A stretch of 6,828 nucleotides of DNA from CF-96 sp036269455 (GTDB taxonomy: Bacteria > Chloroflexota > Dormibacteria > Aeolococcales > Aeolococcaceae), in assembly GCA_036269455.1 (NCBI GenBank), contig DATARS010000114.1, positions 1 through 6,828 of the forward strand. The letters are read 5' to 3'. Made by a program: the position numbers and the translations under genes. The number at the start of each line of letters is the position of its first letter. Positions within the stretch are counted from its first letter, which is position 1. The notes beneath the pieces are model-generated. The model searched no databases, was not told where the DNA came from, and saw only the letters and a program-made list of their open reading frames with translations. This document shows positions 1 through 3,939 of the stretch, piece by piece.

Positions 1-141
1 GAAGCGCTGGCGGCGCGCCACCGCGGCCAGCGCCCGCTCGATCTCCCGCTCGAGGTCGGCGGGCAGCTCGACGTCCAGCATGATGCCGCAGCCGCTGCAC
101 ACGAGATGATGGTGGTGACCGAGCAGGTCCTCGGCGAGCTC
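1..141 (-). other. Fur-family C-terminal domain segment within the chimeric frame
   Basis: Read leftward from about 141, the translation gives ELAEDLLG, HHHHLVCSGCG, IMLDVELP and then a charged helix (ADLEREIERALAAVARR). In Fur/Zur proteins the His cluster supplies ligands of the regulatory metal site, and the CxxC is half of the structural zinc site. The second CxxC, if present, would lie beyond the window. What precedes this block in a normal Fur (about 80 residues of winged helix) is missing and replaced by permease sequence. The family match rests on the motif order and spacing and is strong. Whether this was Zur, Fur or Mur cannot be decided. Confidence 0.82.
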
Positions 142-672
142 CTCGTCGAGCGAGGAGAAGAGAAGCGGGCGGAAGGCGAGGGCGACGACGAGGACGATCA
201 CCGCCGCGGCGACCTGGGTGATGACGACCTCGGTGGCGCTGATGCCGAGGACGTCGCCGACGAGCACCGGCACCGCCTCCACGGCGTTCGAGAGCCGGAG
301 GAAGAGCAGGCCCAGCCCCAGCGTCCCGGTGAGCACGATGCCGACCACCACGTCGCGGCCGCGCTCGCGCTTCGCCAGCGCGCCGATGAGCAGCGCCCCG
401 GCACCGTCCACGGCGAGCAGGCCGACGAGCGGGTCGACGCCGGCCACCAGGGCGCCGGTGGCGCCGGCGAACCCCATGAGCGAGAGCGAGTGGCCGGCGA
501 AGCTGAGGCCGCGCAGCACCACGAAGTAGCCGACCACGCCGGCGACGATGGCGGCGGCCGTTCCCGCCACGAAGGCGCTGCGCATGAACTGGTAGGTGAG
601 GAGCTGGTTGAGGTCGTCGAGCGGATTCGCCGAGAAGGGGGTGTCGGTGAGGGTGGAGGCGAGGGGCAGCAT
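1..672 (-). CDS. Chimeric ABC-3 metal permease N-terminal half joined in frame to Fur-family C-terminal domain (partial)
   Basis: The frame opens at ATG 672, 2 bases after the stop of the upstream permease, and stays open to base 1, so it is cut by the window edge at residue 224. Residues 1-181 are an ABC-3 (ZnuB/TroC-like) permease with about five hydrophobic helices (near 30-52, 56-80, 83-101, 105-126 and 142-170). It shares landmarks with its paralogue: FMR near 29-31, VVLRGLSF at 51-58, RGRDVV at 104-109, and the coupling-loop motif FRPLLFSSLDEELAE ending at 181. A complete permease would continue for about 100 more residues with further helices. Instead the frame reads DLLG then HHHH (186-189), LVC and CxxC (C192, C195), and an acidic helix typical of the Fur dimerisation/metal-binding domain. 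The Fur DNA-binding winged helix is absent. I checked the frame codon by codon and found no stop or frameshift. It may be a real fusion, a deletion product or an assembly chimera; its function is unknown. Confidence 0.8.
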   Translation of the reverse strand, partial: MLPLASTLTDTPFSANPLDDLNQLLTYQFMRSAFVAGTAAAIVAGVVGYFVVLRGLSFAGHSLSLMGFAGATGALVAGVDPLVGLLAVDGAGALLIGALAKRERGRDVVVGIVLTGTLGLGLLFLRLSNAVEAVPVLVGDVLGISATEVVITQVAAAVIVLVVALAFRPLLFSSLDEELAEDLLGHHHHLVCSGCGIMLDVELPADLEREIERALAAVARRQRF

Positions 673-674
673 GC

Positions 675-1562
675 TCAGCCCTCGGCGGATGCGGCGAGCC
701 GGGGCACCGGTCGGCGCCGGGCCGGCATCACCCCCGAGGTGAGCAGGCGCACCCCGAGGTAGCCGAGCGTCGACAGCGAGGTGATGAAGAAGCTCGCCGG
801 GTAGGGCAGCCAGAAGGCGAGCGCAAGGCCGCCCCAGGTGACGGCGAGGGCGATCACCACGGAGAGCAGCACCGAGAGCCCCGGCCGGCCGGTCAGCCGC
901 TGGGCGGTCGCCGCCGGGGCGATCAGCAGGGCGACGGCGAGCAACGCGCCGATCACCTGGGTGGCGGCGGCAACGGCGATCGCGAGGACGAGCAGGAAGG
1001 CGATCGCGACCCCACGTACCGACACCCCCCGCGCCTCCGCAAGCTCGTCGTCGAGCGAGGCGAAGAGCAGCGGGCGGAACATCGCGGTGAGAGCGGCGAG
1101 CGCGATCAGCGCACCCACCGCCACCACGACCACGTCGCGGGTGCTGAGCGCGAGGATGGCCCCGAAGAGCAGTGCGTAGGTCTCGTTGGAGTAGCCCGAG
1201 TAGAGGCGGAGGAAGAGGAGCCCCATCCCCAGGGTGAGCACCAGGATCATGCCGATGACGACGTCGCGGCCACGGAGCCGCTCCTCGAGCGCGCCGAGGG
1301 CGACCGCCATCAGCGCGGTGAGACCGAGCAGCCCCACCACCGGGTTGAGCCCGACGACCACGGCTCCGGAGGCGCCGGCGAAGCCGACGTGGGTGAGGGT
1401 GTCGGCGCCGAAGGAGAGCCCGCGCAGCACCACGAAGACGCCGACGGCCCCGCAGAGCACCGCGGCGATGCCACCGGCGAGCAGGGCATGGCGCATGAAC
1501 CCGTAGTACACGAGCTGGTGCCAGTCGCTGACCAGGTTCCAGGTGAAGTGCGAGTGGACCAC
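675..1562 (-). CDS. Metal ABC transporter permease, ABC-3 (ZnuB/TroC/MntB) family, complete
   Basis: This is a 295-aa integral membrane protein forming the channel half of a zinc/manganese/iron importer. It has a long run of hydrophobic segments (about eight), beginning with MRHALLAGGIAAVLCGAVGV near residue 24. The family landmarks are present: VVLRGLSFGADTLTHVGFAG, RGRDVVIGMILVLTLGMGLL and the cytoplasmic coupling loop FRPLLFASLDDELAEARGV that docks on the ATPase. The C-terminal half, with VIGALLAVALLIAPAATAQ and the last two helices, is intact, unlike in the neighbouring paralogue. The start is GTG at 1562, 8 bases after the ATPase stop. It gives an N-terminus that aligns with the paralogue (WHQLVYYGFMR against LNQLLTYQFMR). 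No strong ribosome binding site is seen, which suits translational coupling. The substrate metal cannot be read from this subunit. Confidence 0.93.
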   Translation of the reverse strand: MVHSHFTWNLVSDWHQLVYYGFMRHALLAGGIAAVLCGAVGVFVVLRGLSFGADTLTHVGFAGASGAVVVGLNPVVGLLGLTALMAVALGALEERLRGRDVVIGMILVLTLGMGLLFLRLYSGYSNETYALLFGAILALSTRDVVVVAVGALIALAALTAMFRPLLFASLDDELAEARGVSVRGVAIAFLLVLAIAVAAATQVIGALLAVALLIAPAATAQRLTGRPGLSVLLSVVIALAVTWGGLALAFWLPYPASFFITSLSTLGYLGVRLLTSGVMPARRRPVPRLAASAEG

Positions 1563-1570
1563 CGCGAGGC

Positions 1571-2479
1571 TCAGTCGTGGTGCGAGTCGCGGTCGTCGAG
1601 GCCCACCACCACGATCCGGCCGCGGCTGTCGCGGATGACCTCGACGGGATAGTCGTAGAGGGCACTGAGGGTCTCGCCGGTGATCACCTCCTCGGGCCGC
1701 CCCGACACGACCCTGCCGCGGGCGATGTAGACGACGTGGTCGACGAAGGGCACCAGCGGATTGACGTCGTGGGCGACGAGAACGACGGTGATCCCCCGCT
1801 CCCGGGCGACGCGCGCGATCAGGGCGCTGATCACACCCTGGCTGCGGATGTCCAGGCTCGCGAGCGGCTCGTCGAGGAGCAGGATGCGGGGCTGCGTGAC
1901 CAGCGCATGGGCGAGGAGCAGGCGCTGCTCCTCGCCGCCGCTGAGGCGGCCGACGGGACGGTCGGCGTATGCGCTCGCGCCCACCGCCTCCAGTGCCGCA
2001 TCGACGAGCGCGGCCTTGCGACGAGTCGCCCCTCCGGGCAGGGGGAGTCCCCAGCGACTCCCGTCCACCCCCAGGGCCACGAGGTCGCGGGCCCGGACGT
2101 TGAGATCCGGGTCGAGGGAGCGGCGCTGGGGCACGTAGCCGACCTGGTGGCGCCCCCGGCGCGGGGCTCCGCCGAGGACCCCGACGGCGCCCTCGGTCAG
2201 CGGGTGGAGGCCGAGGAGGACGCGCAGCAGGGTGGTCTTCCCCGCCCCGTTGGGGCCGAGGACGACCACGAACTCGCCACGAGCCACCTCGAGGTCGGCA
2301 TGGCGCCAGACGAACCGGTGCCCGTAGGCGACACCGGCGTCGTCGAGGTGCACGGCCGGGGCGTTCTCGCTCGAAAGGGCTGGGCGGGTCGGAGGCCCGT
2401 CCGCGAGGAGCGGGCCTCCGCCTGGTTGAAGGGAGGGTCCGTGGAGGGAAGCTTCCGGCCGCGCGGCCCCCGCACTCAC
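1571..2479 (-). CDS. Metal ABC transporter ATP-binding protein (ZnuC/TroB/MntA-type)
   Basis: This is the cytoplasmic ATPase that powers the two membrane subunits encoded just downstream. All motifs are present; numbering is from GTG 2479. They are Walker A GPNGAGKTT at 75-83, the Q-loop Gln in VGYVPQ (118), signature LSGGEEQ at 179-185, Walker B LLLDEP with D203/E204, D-loop SLD, and switch His 237 in VAHD. The tail ends in SHHD. The start is uncertain. GTG 2479 overlaps the lipoprotein stop as GTGA, the classic coupling arrangement, and gives 302 aa. However, the first 42 codons are low-complexity, carry many A/T-ending codons (AGT, GAA, CTT, CAA, CCA) that are rare elsewhere here, and cover strong palindromes. 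GTG 2353 would give 260 aa, the usual family length, with the domain starting at once (HLDDAGVAYG), but it lacks a clear ribosome binding site. An ATG at 2542 would overlap the upstream gene too deeply. Confidence 0.92.
   Translation of the reverse strand: MSAGAARPEASLHGPSLQPGGGPLLADGPPTRPALSSENAPAVHLDDAGVAYGHRFVWRHADLEVARGEFVVVLGPNGAGKTTLLRVLLGLHPLTEGAVGVLGGAPRRGRHQVGYVPQRRSLDPDLNVRARDLVALGVDGSRWGLPLPGGATRRKAALVDAALEAVGASAYADRPVGRLSGGEEQRLLLAHALVTQPRILLLDEPLASLDIRSQGVISALIARVARERGITVVLVAHDVNPLVPFVDHVVYIARGRVVSGRPEEVITGETLSALYDYPVEVIRDSRGRIVVVGLDDRDSHHD
2390..2420. repeat. Perfect 10-bp inverted repeat (GC-rich stem-loop)
   Basis: CGGAGGCCCG at 2390-2399 is exactly complementary to CGGGCCTCCG at 2411-2420, with an 11-base loop. 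In the leftward mRNA it would fold into a very stable hairpin 56 bases after the lipoprotein stop. No clear T-run follows on the minus strand (only CCCTTTCG further on), so it is not a textbook terminator. Hairpins between a binding-protein gene and the transporter genes often protect the upstream mRNA or partly attenuate, letting the binding protein be made in excess. That role is inference. Confidence 0.6.
2447..2468. repeat. Two adjoining perfect palindromes between lipoprotein and ATPase genes
   Basis: GGAAGCTTCC (2447-2456) and GGCCGCGCGGCC (2457-2468) are each perfectly self-complementary and directly abut. They lie within 30 bases of the lipoprotein stop and 26 bases from the 2390-2420 hairpin. 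Each could be a small hairpin or a protein-binding dyad. Chance palindromes are common in GC-rich DNA, so only the clustering is notable. Confidence 0.4.
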
Positions 2480-3408
2480 CTGCCGGCCAGGGCCTTGGCG
2501 TTGAGCGCGTTGTAGAGCGTGTTGAGCTGCGCGAGCTGCCACTCCTGGAAGGCGGCGTCGGGAGGCTCGAGGGTCTCGCTCACGGCGACGACGGGGATGC
2601 CGTTCTGGGCGGCCATCTGCTTGATGGTGTTGGTCACGTCGGTCGACGTCTGAACGTTGTAGACGAGGACGGTGGCCTCCTTGGTCGTGATCGCCTGCTG
2701 GAAGGCGGCCACCGAATCGGCGGGCGGGTCGTTGCCCTCGGCCACCGCGTTCATGAACTCCGGCGGGCTCACCAGCGCCAGGCCGAGCGCGGTGGCCATG
2801 TATTCGAAGATGCTCTCCGTCGCGGCGATCTTCTGGCCCCCGAACTTCGACTTGATGGCCGCGATGCGGGCCGTGTACGGACCGAGTGCGGTGGTGAAGG
2901 CGCTGCGCTGCGCTGTGTAGTAGTCGCGGTCCGCGGAGTCGATCGACTTCAGGTCGGCGGTGATGCGGTCGGCGACCCTGACCACGTAGTCGGGGCTGTA
3001 CCAGAAGTGCGGGTTGTCGCCCTCCTTCTTGCCGAGGAGATCGGCGACGGTGAACACCTTGCGCTTGCTGTTGGGATTGCCGGAGAGCAGCTTGTCCGCC
3101 CAGTTGTCGTAGCCGGCGCCGTTGAGGATCACGTAGTCGGCGGTGGCGAACGCGCGTGCGTCCGAGGTGTCGGACTCGTAGTCGTGCGGATCGGCGTTGG
3201 GGTCGCTGACCACACTCTTCACCGTCACCTGCGAGCCGCCCAGCTGGGTCGCGATGCTGCCCCAGAAGTTCTCGCCCGCGACCACATTCAGGTGCTTGCC
3301 GGACGGCTGCGACCCGTTCGACGAGCTGCTCGCGGTGCTTCCACAGGCCGACAACACCGCCGCGAGCAGAGCGATGCCGCTGGCCACCATCCCCCGGTGG
3401 CCACGCAT
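2476..3408 (-). CDS. Metal-binding lipoprotein, cluster A-I (ZnuA/TroA/PsaA-like) substrate-binding protein
   Basis: This is the extracytoplasmic lipoprotein that captures the metal and hands it to the permeases. The start ATG 3408 (310 aa) is preferred. It gives a compact lipoprotein signal (MRGHRG, hydrophobic core, lipobox LSAC with lipidated Cys22), has an upstream AGAGAGG, and lies about 26 bases after the predicted transcription start. ATG 3432 would be nearly leaderless, and the upstream frame to 3513 looks non-coding. After a Ser/Gly-rich linker the mature protein begins LNVVAGENFWGSIA. Likely metal ligands are H75 in DPHDYE, H134 in NPHFWYSP, E198 in ATESIFEYM and an acidic residue near E278 in VSETLEPP. 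The third ligand being Glu rather than His, and the lack of a His-rich loop, recall PsaA/MntC Mn-type proteins more than ZnuA, so the substrate could be Zn, Mn or Fe. It is the first gene of the import operon. Confidence 0.93.
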   Translation of the reverse strand: MRGHRGMVASGIALLAAVLSACGSTASSSSNGSQPSGKHLNVVAGENFWGSIATQLGGSQVTVKSVVSDPNADPHDYESDTSDARAFATADYVILNGAGYDNWADKLLSGNPNSKRKVFTVADLLGKKEGDNPHFWYSPDYVVRVADRITADLKSIDSADRDYYTAQRSAFTTALGPYTARIAAIKSKFGGQKIAATESIFEYMATALGLALVSPPEFMNAVAEGNDPPADSVAAFQQAITTKEATVLVYNVQTSTDVTNTIKQMAAQNGIPVVAVSETLEPPDAAFQEWQLAQLNTLYNALNAKALAGR

Positions 3409-3440
3409 GTGACCGGACGCCTCTCTGAACATGGGAGCCA

Positions 3441-3469
3441 ATTCTACCGAGAACGGTTCCTGTTCACAA
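3441..3469 (-). promoter_or_regulatory. Predicted sigma70-type promoter of the metal import operon
   Basis: On the minus strand TTGTGA (3469-3464, 4 of 6 to TTGACA) and TAGAAT (3446-3441, 5 of 6 to TATAAT) are separated by exactly 17 bases. The transcript would begin near 3434, leaving a leader of about 26 bases that carries AGAGAGG before ATG 3408. In DNA this GC-rich, a spaced pair of this quality is unlikely to be chance, but it has not been tested. Confidence 0.6.
3449..3467. promoter_or_regulatory. Candidate metalloregulator operator: 19-bp imperfect palindrome in the promoter spacer
   Basis: GAGAACGGTTCCTGTTCAC reads as G-GAAC-G---C-GTTC-C on both strands, with 12 of 19 positions symmetric. 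It fills the space between the -10 and -35 and overlaps the -35. Bound protein would block RNA polymerase. The 19-bp length is typical of Fur/Zur-family operators, but the sequence is not the AT-rich consensus of well-known Fur or Zur boxes. Assignment to a Fur-type repressor rests on the metal-transport context and the Fur fragment at the end of the operon. Confidence 0.45.
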
Positions 3470-3472
3470 CCG

Positions 3473-3482
3473 AGGGATCCCT
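3473..3482. promoter_or_regulatory. Perfect 10-bp palindrome AGGGATCCCT in the divergent intergenic region
   Basis: This perfect dyad lies 3 bases upstream of the predicted -35 of the import operon, between the two divergent operons. It could be a second regulator site acting on either direction, or chance. No known operator is recognised. Confidence 0.3.
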
Positions 3483-3551
3483 GCGCCCGCACCCTCCCGC
3501 GCTCCGGGAACACTCACAGCATCCACGCCGTCCTGTCGAGCACCTACAGTA

Positions 3552-3567
3552 TCGAGTTTGCTCTCGA
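3552..3567. promoter_or_regulatory. Short inverted repeat TCGAG-N6-CTCGA upstream of the export operon
   Basis: The arms at 3552-3556 and 3563-3567 are perfectly complementary with a 6-base spacer. They lie in the leader or promoter-proximal DNA of the export operon. A weak -10-like TACAGT is at 3545-3550, but no convincing -35 partner was found. It could be an operator for a metal-responsive repressor of export. The evidence is weak because 5-bp arms arise easily. Confidence 0.25.
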
Positions 3568-3578
3568 CCCTCGAACCG

Positions 3579-3584
3579 AGGAGG
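3579..3584 (+). promoter_or_regulatory. Strong Shine-Dalgarno AGGAGG fixing the start at 3592
   Basis: A full AGGAGG sits 7 bases before ATG 3592. It shows that the gene starts there and not further upstream, although the frame is open well to the left through the opposite-strand lipoprotein gene. Confidence 0.85.
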
Positions 3585-3591
3585 CGTCCTC

Positions 3592-3927
3592 ATGGCCGTC
3601 CCGATCCACGCCGCCGCCCACCGCGGGGGCACCCTGGCCACCCGGCTGGCGCACTACGCCGCCATCGGGGTCGCCGGCGATCTGCTGGTCCGCGGGGCCT
3701 GCCGGCTGGGCCCCGGCCTCGGCCCCGCGGTCCACAGCCTCGCGGTGGGCTGCGTCGCCCAGGGGATCCGCCTCACCCGCAGCGTGGAGCGCGCCGCCGA
3801 GGGTGCCCGGCTGAGCGGCGGCGACCTGCTCGCCGAGGCGCGCGCACGGCTCGGGGAGGAGGCCCGGCCGCCCTCCGAGGCGAGCGCCGCCGCCGCCGCG
3901 GGCGGGCACGACGGCCACGAGCACTGA
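3592..3927 (+). CDS. PacL-like (DUF1490-type) small membrane metallochaperone
   Basis: The 111-aa protein has an N-terminal hydrophobic stretch (about 19-60: LAHYAAIGVAGDLLVRG and the following GPAVHSLAVGCVAQGIRL). It continues into a Glu/Ala/Arg-rich amphipathic helix (about 64-92: SVERAAEGARL, DLLAEARARLGEEARPP). After an Ala-rich linker it ends in a metal-binding-looking tail, H106-D-G-H-E-H111. This order (membrane anchor, E/A-rich region, Asp/His C-terminus) and the gene directly after it match mycobacterial PacL proteins (DUF1490, e.g. Rv3269 before ctpC). Those bind zinc and help assemble and stabilise the partner P-type ATPase in the membrane. Only 12 bases separate it from the ATPase start, so they are surely co-transcribed. 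The family call rests on pattern and context rather than a search. A second Cys pair is absent; C37 and C54 are within the membrane region. Confidence 0.72.
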   Translation: MAVPIHAAAHRGGTLATRLAHYAAIGVAGDLLVRGACRLGPGLGPAVHSLAVGCVAQGIRLTRSVERAAEGARLSGGDLLAEARARLGEEARPPSEASAAAAAGGHDGHEH

Positions 3928-3939
3928 GGCGGAGCCGGG

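Noticed and set aside
106..762. Plus-strand open frame of 218 codons
   Set aside because: The translation is an extreme Glu/Gly/Asp/His-rich shadow of the permease frames on the minus strand.
1..1562. Two permease copies as a recent duplication or repeat artefact
   Set aside because: The two frames share motifs but differ at many positions along their length, so they are old paralogues forming a normal two-permease system, not a recent tandem repeat.
2390..2420. Rho-independent terminator
   Set aside because: The stem is strong but no run of T follows on either strand, and the downstream transporter genes need the same transcript. It is kept only as a stem-loop.
1577..2515. Plus-strand open frame of 312 codons opposite the ABC ATPase
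   Set aside because: Its composition is an Asp/Val/Ala/Gly-rich shadow, and the opposite strand carries all ABC motifs.
3451..3465. Possible LexA/SOS box (GAAC...GTTC)
   Set aside because: The half-sites are 7 bases apart here, whereas the Gram-positive/actinobacterial SOS box needs 4, and the neighbouring genes concern metals, not DNA repair.
3007..3591. Upstream extension of the PacL-like frame
   Set aside because: It runs antisense through the lipoprotein gene. The perfect AGGAGG before ATG 3592 and the promoter elements at 3441-3469 place the true start at 3592.
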